From Peptococcaceae bacterium UBA5752 (GTDB lineage Bacteria > Bacillota > Dehalobacteriia > UBA4068): a stretch of DNA of 64,000 nt. How positions within the stretch are numbered: the stretch's first letter is position 1; each line of letters starts with the position of its first letter. This document shows, in pieces, positions 16,837 through 24,601 of the stretch. The notes below the pieces were generated by a model, which worked only from the letters and a program-made list of their open reading frames with translations, had not been told where the DNA came from and made no database searches. The position numbers were made by a program, and so were the translations under genes. The DNA lies in the NCBI GenBank assembly GCA_002419055.1, contig DIFI01000017.1, positions 182,082-246,081 of the forward strand. Direction: 5' to 3'.

Positions 16837-16965
16837 TTAATGAATTTCTGTAGTACTTGCTTGTAGAATTCGGTTTAACAAGTCAAACCAGAAAGATCCG
16901 GACATGATATCAATTCCCAGTAGGGGGTTAAGACCTTTTGTGTGCTGACGTTTCATGACATTCAT
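16837..16965 (-). CDS. Small peptide gene (42 aa)
   Basis: MNVMKRQHTKGLNPLLGIDIM, then SGSFWFDLLNRILQASTTEIH. AAGGA precedes the ATG; the stop codon touches the ribosome site of the next small gene, suggesting translational coupling. It lacks a clear membrane helix but shares the SFW(F/Y)DLL motif with its neighbour. A possible promoter (TTGACT and GATAAA, 17-bp spacing) lies just upstream inside the 3' part of the preceding reading frame. Confidence 0.55.
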   Translation of the reverse strand: MNVMKRQHTKGLNPLLGIDIMSGSFWFDLLNRILQASTTEIH

Positions 16966-16992
16966 CGTCCTTGAATTATTCCTTCTGTTTAT

Positions 16993-17382
16993 CTAAGACC
17001 AGAATATCATAGTCAAAGTCCCATAAACATCACTTTGCTTTGTGACGTGCGCTACGTTGTACAATTTCTCAATAAAAGAACAACCCCACATTTTAGGTGG
17101 GGTTGTTCTTTGAGCCATACTTTTTTGGAAACTTTTCTTTCCTAATTTAAGGTGCTCAATATTTTTTCGTTTTGCTTCAAAAAGGTCATTTAGTTCTGTG
17201 TTATTAAGACACGTACCTCGAAATGTTTTATCATTAGTAATATAACATAAAGTCTTAAAACTACAATAATGCAGTAAGCGGTCATAAACTTTTACTTCAT
17301 CTCCAATATGTATTTTAAGAAATTCATATGGTTTTGATGGGTCAACTTCAGAACATAGAATATTATTTGGTTGGTTATTCAT
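16993..17382 (-). CDS. Hypothetical protein whose frame runs through a terminator
   Basis: 129 aa. Starts MNNQPNNILCSEVDPSKPYE behind a GGGGTGG ribosome site. No recognisable domain; two CxxxxxC-type cysteine spacings lie in the middle. Residues about 92-103 are encoded by a perfect 15-bp terminator stem at 17075-17111, so the last 35-40 residues probably come from loss of an original stop and are not conserved sequence. A frameshift or readthrough mutation is likely. Confidence 0.5.
   Translation of the reverse strand: MNNQPNNILCSEVDPSKPYEFLKIHIGDEVKVYDRLLHYCSFKTLCYITNDKTFRGTCLNNTELNDLFEAKRKNIEHLKLGKKSFQKSMAQRTTPPKMWGCSFIEKLYNVAHVTKQSDVYGTLTMIFWS
17075..17111 (-). terminator. Terminator inside the 3' part of the hypothetical gene
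   Basis: A 15-bp perfect stem (17075-17089 with 17097-17111) with a 7-nt loop, followed on the minus strand by TTATTG. It lies within the reading frame that ends at 16993. Confidence 0.75.
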
Positions 17383-17421
17383 TTTACCACCCCTGTCAAA
17401 ATAATATCGACTTTGCTTATA

Positions 17422-17553
17422 TTATTTCATCTTAATTGCCTCCAGCGCCAGCAGCTGCCGTTTGGCGCTCAGCCCCGCCGAGAAGCCGCCGATCTTGCCG
17501 CCGCTGCCTGTCAAACAATGAGGGCACTGCAAAATGCGCCTATTTTTATTCAT
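17422..17553 (-). pseudogene. Fragment of a second ogt gene (3' end only)
   Basis: The minus strand reads SGGKIGGFSAGLSAKRQLLA, then LEAIKMK and a stop, matching the C-terminus of the intact Ogt at 18485 (NGGKIGGFSAGLDIKRRLLA, then LESIKVK). By eye about 82% of 84 bases agree between 17422-17505 and the corresponding part of the intact gene. The active-site region and everything upstream of it are missing; the frame continues a little as unrelated sequence. It is a degraded duplicate, separated from the intact copy by one gene. Confidence 0.75.
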
Positions 17554-18448
17554 CAAGAGCAATATAATCCCAGATAAAACTTTGAGCTCCGGCTTGCAGA
17601 GTTAATATTTTTTCCGGCTTATCTGTCATAAATTGCCATATATACACATCAAAAATACTTGCATCAAGTAAATCTAAACTTGTGTTGCTAACTCTCGTAA
17701 TAGCTAAATATTGACCATCCGGAGAAAACACATAATTATAGTAGCCTTTATCGTAATAATTCCAATATTCTCCGTTACTAAAATTTTTTACTACTAACAA
17801 GTTATCATTTGTTTTATATGCAATATATTTATTATCCTGCGAATACACCGGATTATATCCTTTTGCTAACTCTTCAGTTTGTTTCGTAATAATATTATAT
17901 TTACAAATGTAATAATCTGATTCACCCGCCGGAACAGTACTATATAACAAGCTGTTTCCGTCATTGTTCCAGTTATATTGAGAACCTATATCATCTATAA
18001 TACGGGTCTCCTCTTTTGTATCCAGATCATAAATATATAACGTATTGGAACGTATATAGCTAAAAGCATTTTTATCAGGCAGATATTCCAGATATCCCGG
18101 CTGATAATCAGGGATTTCTTCAGCATCCCTGATTAATTCCAATTGTTTTGTTATAAAATTATATTCATATATACCGGCTCGCGCATTCGAAAATTCTTGT
18201 ACATAAATAACTGCTTTGCCTCTATCCTTACTGTAAGCTAAATCTACGATATAATAATCAGGCAGCAGTATTTGTTTATCTCCGATAGGAAAGTTTAATA
18301 ATTTCATACCTTCAACACCATTGCAAATAATAAGTTGACCAGGTAATTGCTTCTCATTTGAATGTTGATAATAATTTAAATACCCAGAAAGAACTGCAAC
18401 ATATATGACTATAATCACAATTAATGCCTGTATTTGTTTTTTGTTCAT
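17546..18448 (-). CDS. Membrane-anchored beta-propeller-like protein
   Basis: 300 aa from the ATG at 18448 (GGGGG ribosome site). An N-terminal membrane anchor (ALIVIIVIYVAVLSGYL) is followed by an extracytoplasmic domain with repeated YxxDGxxL/SPDGQYLA-type blades (for example YNYVFSPDGQYLAITRVS), like TolB or WD40-type propellers. No catalytic motif. It sits exactly between the intact ogt gene and a duplicated ogt 3' end, which suggests it arrived by insertion or duplication. Its base composition is more AT-rich than ogt. Confidence 0.7.
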   Translation of the reverse strand: MNKKQIQALIVIIVIYVAVLSGYLNYYQHSNEKQLPGQLIICNGVEGMKLLNFPIGDKQILLPDYYIVDLAYSKDRGKAVIYVQEFSNARAGIYEYNFITKQLELIRDAEEIPDYQPGYLEYLPDKNAFSYIRSNTLYIYDLDTKEETRIIDDIGSQYNWNNDGNSLLYSTVPAGESDYYICKYNIITKQTEELAKGYNPVYSQDNKYIAYKTNDNLLVVKNFSNGEYWNYYDKGYYNYVFSPDGQYLAITRVSNTSLDLLDASIFDVYIWQFMTDKPEKILTLQAGAQSFIWDYIALDE

Positions 18449-18484
18449 AAGAACCCCCGATATATACTTTTTGCCAAACATATT

Positions 18485-18958
18485 TTATTTTACCTTAATT
18501 GATTCCAGCGCCAGCAAACGCCGCTTGATGTCCAGCCCCGCCGAGAAGCCGCCAATTTTGCCGCCGTTCGCGACTATTCGGTGGCAGGGTACGATTATTG
18601 CCAGCGGATTTCCGCCGCAAGCGTTACCGACAGCGCGGGCGGCCAAGGGGTTGCCCACCGCCGCCGCGATCTCGCCGTAGCTGCGCGACTCCCCGTAGCG
18701 AATCGCATGTAAAGCCTGCCAAACCGCTACCTGAAACGGACTGCCCTCTAAAACAAGTGGCACATCAAAGACGCGCCGCCTACCGTCCAAATACTCAAAC
18801 AATTGCCGCTCCGCCGCCTGTAACAAAGGCGTGGCAACTCCGTTTACCGCAGATACGGCAAACGTCAAGCCACATAGCTGCTCCTCGCCGTCTACCAGCC
18901 GCGAAGCCAGGCTGATCGGCCCTAATACGCTATCAATACAAATGCCGTTACTGGTCAT
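18485..18958 (-). CDS. ogt: Methylated-DNA--protein-cysteine methyltransferase
   Basis: 157 aa. Repairs O6-alkylguanine by transferring the alkyl group to its own cysteine. The active site IIVPCHRIV is intact, as are the helix-turn-helix AVGNPLAARAVGNA and the C-terminal GGKIGGFSAG. The start is the ATG at 18958 (GGAGG, 7 nt); it overlaps the end of the upstream SDR gene by 11 bp, so the two are co-translated. Confidence 0.93.
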   Translation of the reverse strand: MTSNGICIDSVLGPISLASRLVDGEEQLCGLTFAVSAVNGVATPLLQAAERQLFEYLDGRRRVFDVPLVLEGSPFQVAVWQALHAIRYGESRSYGEIAAAVGNPLAARAVGNACGGNPLAIIVPCHRIVANGGKIGGFSAGLDIKRRLLALESIKVK

Positions 18959-19721
18959 GCCGCCGCCTCCAAGCATTAAACCGCAGCAATTCCAACGCTT
19001 GCACTAACAAATCTACCGGCAGCACCCGCACCAGGATACAGCGGATGATATAAATCGGCGAAGGATAAACGGAAGGCAGTCCTAATCTAAGCCCCATTTC
19101 CATACACCAAGCGACATAGCTGACCGGATGCCAAGGAAAGGGCATCGGCGTATCGCTGCCGCCTGCGCGGTGGAAAAATTCGGTAAAAGTAGCCACCGGG
19201 TAAACCGGAATTACTTTGACATTGCGCGGCTTCTCCAGGCGGTAGCCGCGGATAAAGCCGTCCAGTGCAAACTTGGTGGAACAGTATATAGAAAATCCGG
19301 GCAGCAACATTTTGCCAAGCCCGGAAATAGTCACCATAAAAACCAGGGGCGCAAAGCGCTGATAAGTCAGCTTTTGCAATATGTAGATAGGCGCGGTTAC
19401 ATTGGTGGCAAAGATATAGCTGTCCTTTTGCCAATCAGGCGCGCCGATGGGGCCATAATAGGCAAACCCGGCGTTGGAGATAAAAATATCAATACCGCCC
19501 AGCACCGATTCTGCCTCGGCGATCATTGTATCGATCTGAGCCGGATCGGATACGTCGCAGACGATCGTATGAATCCTGCCGCCGAATTTTTGGCGCAGCG
19601 CATCGGCGCTACGGCCAACGCCGACCACGCGCGCACCGGCCTTGATCAGCCGTTTTGCCAGCGCCAGTCCGATACCGGATGATGCGCCGGTGATAACCAC
19701 CCGTTTGCCTCGCAAATCCAT
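18948..19721 (-). CDS. Short-chain dehydrogenase/reductase
   Basis: 257 aa. An NAD(P)-dependent oxidoreductase: cofactor motif TGASSGIG at residues 11-18, NAG motif ISNAGFAYYG, and the catalytic YCSTK (YxxxK). Substrate unknown. The C-terminal tail (PIYIIRCILVRVLPVDLLVQAL) is hydrophobic and may associate with the membrane. Only a weak GGCGG ribosome site is visible. It is the first gene of a two-gene unit with ogt. Confidence 0.88.
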   Translation of the reverse strand: MDLRGKRVVITGASSGIGLALAKRLIKAGARVVGVGRSADALRQKFGGRIHTIVCDVSDPAQIDTMIAEAESVLGGIDIFISNAGFAYYGPIGAPDWQKDSYIFATNVTAPIYILQKLTYQRFAPLVFMVTISGLGKMLLPGFSIYCSTKFALDGFIRGYRLEKPRNVKVIPVYPVATFTEFFHRAGGSDTPMPFPWHPVSYVAWCMEMGLRLGLPSVYPSPIYIIRCILVRVLPVDLLVQALELLRFNAWRRRHDQ

Positions 19722-19775
19722 AATGCCGCCGCCTTAATACTAATATTTTGATAAAGTATACCATATCGGTAATAA

Positions 19776-19815
19776 AAAATAAACGGCCGGGTTAGCTCTG
19801 CCGTTTATTTATTTT
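19776..19815 (-). terminator. Terminator of the ECF/mobB operon
   Basis: AAATAAACGGC pairs with GCCGTTTATTT around a 12-nt loop, followed on the minus strand by TTTATT, overlapping the stop of the NTPase gene at 19809. Confidence 0.75.
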
Positions 19816-20318
19816 GTAAACAAATCCAACACTTCCCGACATACCTGATCTCTGTTTTCCATCGTCACTTCTTTGATTACCAAACCGGGCACAGCGCGCA
19901 CGCTGTCCAGAAAAGCGGTGTGTCTTGGTTTGACAACCATTATCGCATCCTGGCCGCCGTTTAAAATTTGCAGCACTTTGGCCTGGAAATGAGGAGCGAG
20001 ATTTTCCATCATACCAAGCTCGTCCATGACGACCAACTGTTTGCCGACAGCAGCGTCAAGAATATCACAACCTACCGTTTCAAAAGCCTCGGGAGAAGCG
20101 ACGTAGTTGCCTTTGAGCAAACGGATGCCGATTCTGTTTGTTTCTGAGCAAGGCGCGTCGAGATTATCAGCCGGTATAATAAAAACATCCAAATATCCGT
20201 CGTCTCGTTGTCTGGACACAGTGAAAAAACCGCCGATTTGCGCTCCGGCTGCCGCTATAACCTTTTTTAATATTGTGCTTTTGCCGACTTGAATCGCACC
20301 TGTCAAAGCTACCTTCAT
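19809..20318 (-). CDS. THEP1-like nucleoside-triphosphatase
   Basis: 169 aa. A P-loop NTPase of the NTPase_1/THEP1 family: Walker A GAIQVGKST at residues 6-14, Walker B VVMDELGMME. The family hydrolyses ATP/GTP; a true biological role is not established. Its position directly after mobB (6-bp gap), at the end of an operon that also carries ECF transporter genes, suggests a part in cofactor or metal handling. GGGAGAG precedes the ATG. Confidence 0.82.
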   Translation of the reverse strand: MKVALTGAIQVGKSTILKKVIAAAGAQIGGFFTVSRQRDDGYLDVFIIPADNLDAPCSETNRIGIRLLKGNYVASPEAFETVGCDILDAAVGKQLVVMDELGMMENLAPHFQAKVLQILNGGQDAIMVVKPRHTAFLDSVRAVPGLVIKEVTMENRDQVCREVLDLFTK

Positions 20319-20324
20319 AATCGT

Positions 20325-20960
20325 CTACTCTCCCTTGTTGCTTTTAATCAGCAGTATCTTGCTATGCTCATTACCCTCAAATACCTGCGCCAACAGCAAG
20401 TTCTGCCGCGCGGAAAGCAGGTGCCTTTTGCCGTCTATTTCCATTTCGTAGCGCTGCGGCGGCTGCCATTCGGTAGGCTGCTGCTCCAACAGATCGACCA
20501 GCTTTGTCAGCTGTTCGCTATCGACCGCGCTCAAAGCCGGTAACCCCCGGTATTGGTCGATGCGGTCAGCCAGTCTGCCCGTTATGGCAAACACCTGATC
20601 ACCGAGTCGCTGATCGACCTCTTCTTCGGTATGGGCGGCGATGATCGTCGGCACAGCCAAATCACGCACGCCCTCCAACGCCACAAAATCATAGTCATAA
20701 TTGCTCAATATCTGCTCCATCGGCAGCTTGCTTTGATAGAGGATATCAGTTTCGTAATAGCCGCGCGCCGTCACCAGCTGGGAGCCCGCGCGCTTGTGGC
20801 GGGCGGTGTTACTTTCCGGATTATCGATGGCGAATTGCTCAAAATGGATTTCCTTGACCGAACCAACGCTGTAACCGCGGCGGCACAGCTCGCTGATAAT
20901 CGCCTCGATAGTGGTCGTTTTGCCGGATTGGGTGATGCCGATAATACTGAATAACCGCAT
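20325..20960 (-). CDS. mobB: MobB-like molybdopterin-guanine dinucleotide biosynthesis protein
   Basis: 211 aa from the ATG at 20960 (AGGAGG, 6 nt). The P-loop GITQSGKTTT and the following SVGSVKEIHFE, AGSQLVTARGYYETD and DFVALEGVRD are MobB features. MobB binds GTP and assists conversion of molybdopterin to its guanine dinucleotide. The C-terminal 55 residues are an extension beyond standard MobB. No mobA, moaA or moeA is in the window. Co-operonic with ECF transporter genes. Confidence 0.85.
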   Translation of the reverse strand: MRLFSIIGITQSGKTTTIEAIISELCRRGYSVGSVKEIHFEQFAIDNPESNTARHKRAGSQLVTARGYYETDILYQSKLPMEQILSNYDYDFVALEGVRDLAVPTIIAAHTEEEVDQRLGDQVFAITGRLADRIDQYRGLPALSAVDSEQLTKLVDLLEQQPTEWQPPQRYEMEIDGKRHLLSARQNLLLAQVFEGNEHSKILLIKSNKGE

Positions 20961-20970
20961 AGATGTCCTC

Positions 20971-21696
20971 CTAAATATAGTAAACGGCAATGATTGCCGC
21001 TGTTACCATAACAGCGAAAACTACTGCCAGATAATCGTACGCCGTCATCGTCAGCCGCAGATAGCTGGTACGCTTCTCGTAGGCGCGAAAGGCCAGCATC
21101 TCCATCGACACCGCCAGCTGGCGGGCAATTTCGACGATGCGGGTGATCACCGGCAGCAACAGGTATTTATAAAGCCGCATCCTTTTGTTAAACGAGAGTC
21201 TTTTGATATCCACACCGCGCAGCTGGATCGCCGTCAGCGAATTGGTGATTTGATCCTTGAACATCGGTAAAAACAATATCGCCACCGAAAGCATAAACGC
21301 GATCTCGTAGGGCAGTTTCAACTGTACCAGCGCCTGAACTAGCTGCCGCTGCCCGGCTGCCGCTATGATCATGCCGCTGCATAGAAGCAATAGCATGCGG
21401 CAGAAAAAAGCTACGCCCAAGCTGATACCGCCGCCGGTCAGCAGCGCCAGTGAACCTATAGACAGCAGCACCTCGCCTTGCGGGTTAAAAACACTTTGGA
21501 TCACGCTAATGATCACAAAGAACCACAACAGCCAGCGCAGCCGACGAAAAACATGCCACAGCCCGCCGTCGGTGCAGCCGATGGCAATCAAAGCCACTGC
21601 CAACAGCGGCAATAAAACAAAAAGATCATCAAATAACAGTGCCAGCACCGTCAGGCACAAGGCCCAACAGAGCCTAACGCGGGGGTCGAATGTCAT
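20971..21696 (-). CDS. ecfT: ECF transporter transmembrane subunit EcfT
   Basis: 241 aa with about five or six membrane helices. The two cytoplasmic coupling helices carry IQLRGVD and AFRAYEKRTS, the AxR-type motifs that contact the ATPases. The start ATG follows GGGGGG and overlaps the end of the ATPase gene by 23 bp. It forms the energising module with the two ATPases. Confidence 0.9.
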   Translation of the reverse strand: MTFDPRVRLCWALCLTVLALLFDDLFVLLPLLAVALIAIGCTDGGLWHVFRRLRWLLWFFVIISVIQSVFNPQGEVLLSIGSLALLTGGGISLGVAFFCRMLLLLCSGMIIAAAGQRQLVQALVQLKLPYEIAFMLSVAILFLPMFKDQITNSLTAIQLRGVDIKRLSFNKRMRLYKYLLLPVITRIVEIARQLAVSMEMLAFRAYEKRTSYLRLTMTAYDYLAVVFAVMVTAAIIAVYYI

Positions 21697-22351
21697 CGCT
21701 GATGCCCCCCTTATCTATGATCAGCCGCCTGGTGGCCAACTGCTCGGCCAGCTCACGGTCGTGGCTGATTACACTGATGCCAATGCCATCGCTGTGGAGT
21801 AGGCGCAAAATGTCTGCCAGCACTCCCCGCCGCGCCTCGTCGAGGCCGGTCGTCGGCTCGTCCAATATCAGATAACGGCTGCCCGCCGCCAGCACTCCCG
21901 CCAAGGCCAGCCGCTGCTTTTCGCCGCGGCTTAGCAGATGCACGCTTTGCACTTTTAGTTCCAGCAGCCCCATCTGATCGAGCCAATACTCAGCGTTTTG
22001 CCTAACTTTTGGGGTTTCGCCGCCCACAAACTCGCCAAGAAAAGTCATGTCCTCCCAAACCGTCGGCGCAAATAATTGCAGGTCGGGCTTCTGCCACAAA
22101 TAGCCGATCTTGCGTCCGCAAGCGGACAATGAAAGCTTGCGGCTGTCCTCTCCGTCGATTGTAACGCTGCCGGAGCAGGGTTTATAGATGCCTGCCAGAA
22201 GCCTTCCCAAAGTGCTTTTGCCGCTGCCGTTAGCGCCCATGATAAAGCAGATCTCGGAGCGCGCCAAATCGAGAGTGATCGGCTGCAAAGCAAAGCCTTG
22301 TTTATAACGATATTCTGCCGCGCGGGTGCTGATAATTACTTCTTGGCTCAC
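21674..22351 (-). CDS. ECF transporter ATPase (first)
   Basis: 225 aa. Walker A GANGSGKST, signature LSRGEKQR, Walker B YLILDEPTTGLD, and the switch histidine in VISHDRE are all present. GTG start overlapping the stop of the upstream ATPase gene (GTGA), a sign of translational coupling. Q-loop WQKPDLQLF is of the ECF/CbiO type. Confidence 0.92.
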   Translation of the reverse strand: MSQEVIISTRAAEYRYKQGFALQPITLDLARSEICFIMGANGSGKSTLGRLLAGIYKPCSGSVTIDGEDSRKLSLSACGRKIGYLWQKPDLQLFAPTVWEDMTFLGEFVGGETPKVRQNAEYWLDQMGLLELKVQSVHLLSRGEKQRLALAGVLAAGSRYLILDEPTTGLDEARRGVLADILRLLHSDGIGISVISHDRELAEQLATRRLIIDKGGISDDIRPPR

Positions 22352-23019
22352 TTAAGCTCCCAGCCCCCTTCGCGCAGATATAAAATTTTATCGGCATGAT
22401 GCAAACGTTTCATATGATGATCGACAATAATCAACGCCTTGCCCTGCTCTTTTAAGCGGCCAATCGTCTCGTCGAGTAACTGACAACCATCTTCGTCAAG
22501 CTGGGAGGCCGCCTCGTCAAAGATTAACACCTGCGGCTGCAGCGTCAGTATACAGGACAGCGCCCCCAGTTGCTGCTGGCCGCCGGAAAGCTGGCGCGGA
22601 TGAGCTAAACGGTACTGTTCCAAACGGGAAAACTCCAGCGCTCCACTAATTCTCTCACCTATCTGCTGCCGCGGCAGGCAGATATTTTCCGGCCCAAAGG
22701 CTAGATTGGCTTCGAGTACCGGCGAAAAGAACTGCTGTTCCGGCTCCTGAAAGACCATGCCGACGCTGACTGCAATCTCGCATAGGCGCAAATCAGCCAG
22801 CTCTTGCCCCTTCAGATAGACGCCGCCGCGCCGCTCGCCGCTCTTGATGTGGGGGATGATACCGCACAAACACTGGCAGAGGCTCGATTTACCACAGCCG
22901 GAAACACCGGCGATGCCGATAGCTTCGCCTTCCTCCAGCTCCAGATCGAGATGCTCAAACAGCATTCGCTCCGCCGTATAACCAAACGACAAGTCACGTG
23001 CCTCCAGCAACAACGTCAC
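22348..23019 (-). CDS. ECF transporter ATPase (second)
   Basis: 223 aa. Walker A GVSGCGKSS, the ECF-typical Q-loop FQEPEQQFF, signature LSGGQQQL, Walker B VLIFDEAASQLD and VDHH. The Walker B has Ala in place of the common Pro-Thr, a mild deviation. GTG start behind GGGAG with 10-nt spacing. Acts with the first ATPase as a heterodimer. Confidence 0.92.
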   Translation of the reverse strand: MTLLLEARDLSFGYTAERMLFEHLDLELEEGEAIGIAGVSGCGKSSLCQCLCGIIPHIKSGERRGGVYLKGQELADLRLCEIAVSVGMVFQEPEQQFFSPVLEANLAFGPENICLPRQQIGERISGALEFSRLEQYRLAHPRQLSGGQQQLGALSCILTLQPQVLIFDEAASQLDEDGCQLLDETIGRLKEQGKALIIVDHHMKRLHHADKILYLREGGWELK

Positions 23020-23044
23020 AAAAGCTCAACTCCCGCTTTATCTA

Positions 23045-23590
23045 TCAAAAGAATTCTATTTTCATCACATATTTAGCCCACCGCTGGCTGAAACTGTCCT
23101 CTCGAATGATGATCTGGTAAGGCCCCCAGCCGCCTTGGTCGCGGTTTTTCATCACTTCGCCGTCGATCTTGTAGGCCAGATAGACATTATCCCGATCAAG
23201 TACATCATCGATCTGGGCTGCTATCGCATAGCCATCGGCCGCATAAACACGGATGCCTTGGCAGCCGCTGATATCAATATCAAGATCATCTAAAACATCC
23301 TGAAGCAGCACGCCGGTGTAAATGACCTCCTCCGGGGTTTGGCCGCTGCTGCGGATGGTCGCGGCAAAATCGGTTGCAGGCAGCGAACAGATATAGTCAT
23401 AATCGACCTCTATATCGTCTTGCCCTGTGACCGCAAAAGTCAAGGTAGCGTTTTGCTGCGCCCAGCGACCGGCCGCGATGTTGTCGCGGTTGAGAAAGAG
23501 CAGCACTGCGATTGCCGCAACGCAGACTATAAGAGCGATTATGACTATCCGCGCCTGGCGGTTGATTTTCTTCTTCTCCCCAGTCTCCAT
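23045..23590 (-). CDS. Membrane-anchored molybdopterin-oxidoreductase-like domain protein
   Basis: 181 aa from the ATG at 23590 (AAGGTAGG). An N-terminal anchor (ARIVIIALIVCVAAIAVLL) is followed by an outside domain of the Oxidored_molyb-like type: GVLLQDVLDDLDID, GIRVYAADGYAIA and GGWGPYQIIIRED. The catalytic cysteine and pterin-binding pocket of true sulphite-oxidase-type enzymes are not evident, so it is probably a binding or partner module. It is embedded between the S-component gene and the ECF ATPase genes. Confidence 0.72.
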   Translation of the reverse strand: METGEKKKINRQARIVIIALIVCVAAIAVLLFLNRDNIAAGRWAQQNATLTFAVTGQDDIEVDYDYICSLPATDFAATIRSSGQTPEEVIYTGVLLQDVLDDLDIDISGCQGIRVYAADGYAIAAQIDDVLDRDNVYLAYKIDGEVMKNRDQGGWGPYQIIIREDSFSQRWAKYVMKIEFF

Positions 23591-23601
23591 AATTCCTACC
23601 T

Positions 23602-24156
23602 TCAGACGCAATCGGCGCCGGTGATTATCTTATGTTTCAAGAGTAACTTGCGGATATTGTGGGCGATCACGCCGCCGATGCCGCCCGAAAAAACCGCCAA
23701 AGCCAGCGAGAGCAACAACGGTATCAGCGGCAGGCGGAAGAATACCAGATTGACAAAAAAAGTGCCGCAGAGATTGGCGACAATGCCGCCCAAAAAGCAG
23801 CTGATCAGGTTATCACCGTAACGGCGGATGATGATCCACAACAAGTCGACCAACAGCCCCGGCGCCGTATATGTCAGCAAGCTGGCCGCGCCATGGCTGC
23901 CGTAAATGCCCGTCACCAGCACCAATAGCGCCTGTATAAATGCAATCAGCGTTGTCGCCCCTCTTTTGCCGACGATGCCGCCGCCTAAGATAATAAACAG
24001 CATATAGAAGCCGCCCGCGAAAGCGCCGCCGGGGATGAACAGCGGGCCGGTGACCAGATGAGCCAATGCAGTGACGATCGGCTTGGTCGCTACTCCGGCC
24101 GCCGCCATTAAGGCGATGATGATCAGTTGGAAGATACTGAAGTTACGTAATCGCAC
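23602..24156 (-). CDS. ECF transporter S component (YkoE-like)
   Basis: 184 aa from the GTG at 24156, which lies 7 nt after AAGGAGG; an upstream ATG at 24183 precedes that site. Six hydrophobic segments, with FIPGGAFAGGFYMLFIILGG and a YGSHGAASLLTYTAPGLLVDL stretch. The layout resembles YkoE-type substrate-binding components, described for thiamine-related substrates. Given mobB and the molybdopterin-like domain in the same operon, a pterin or other cofactor substrate is possible, but this is inference. Confidence 0.78.
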   Translation of the reverse strand: MRLRNFSIFQLIIIALMAAAGVATKPIVTALAHLVTGPLFIPGGAFAGGFYMLFIILGGGIVGKRGATTLIAFIQALLVLVTGIYGSHGAASLLTYTAPGLLVDLLWIIIRRYGDNLISCFLGGIVANLCGTFFVNLVFFRLPLIPLLLSLALAVFSGGIGGVIAHNIRKLLLKHKIITGADCV

Positions 24157-24168
24157 AATTCGCCCTCC

Positions 24169-24197
24169 TTGAAATATCAGCATCGAGCGTTTATAAT
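24169..24197 (+). promoter_or_regulatory. Promoter of the NusG_II/Gx operon
   Basis: TTGAAA (24169-24174), 17-bp spacer, TATAAT (24192-24197). It overlaps the ribosome site of the divergent S-component gene, so the two operons share a very compact control region of about 60 bp. Confidence 0.65.
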
Positions 24198-24217
24198 AAA
24201 CGGGAAAGGTGGTCGCT

Positions 24218-24589
24218 ATGTCCCGACAAGATATCTACATTATTATCATAGTGCTGGCAATAGCTGCCGCCGCTTGGGGTTTTATATCGTTGACGGCAGA
24301 TCAGCCAACGTCTGCGGTGGCGATCATCAGCGTCAATGGCCGTCAGCTTGATCCGATCAGCCTCAACGCAGACCAGACTTTGCAAGTAGACGGCGCTCTC
24401 GGCGCTTGTACCGTAGAGGTAAAAGACGGCGCCATCCGCATGCTGGAGGCCGATTGCCCCGACAAGATTTGCAGCAAAACCGGATTTATTAGCCAAAGCA
24501 CTCAATCAATCGCCTGCGTGCCCAATAAGATAGTGATTACGATCAGCAATCATACGACAGACAAAGAAATAGATTACATACTACGTTAA
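24218..24589 (+). CDS. NusG domain II-containing membrane protein
   Basis: 123 aa from the ATG at 24218 (AAAGGTGG). One N-terminal anchor, then an extracytoplasmic NusG_II domain ending in the family signature CPDKICSKTGFIS and ACVPNKIVITI with three conserved cysteines. Such proteins usually precede a Gx transporter gene, as here (12-bp gap). From memory, a comparable pair is part of the Listeria flavin-based extracellular electron transfer locus (eetA/eetB). Confidence 0.85.
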   Translation: MSRQDIYIIIIVLAIAAAAWGFISLTADQPTSAVAIISVNGRQLDPISLNADQTLQVDGALGACTVEVKDGAIRMLEADCPDKICSKTGFISQSTQSIACVPNKIVITISNHTTDKEIDYILR

Positions 24590-24601
24590 AGGAGCTTTAG
24601 T

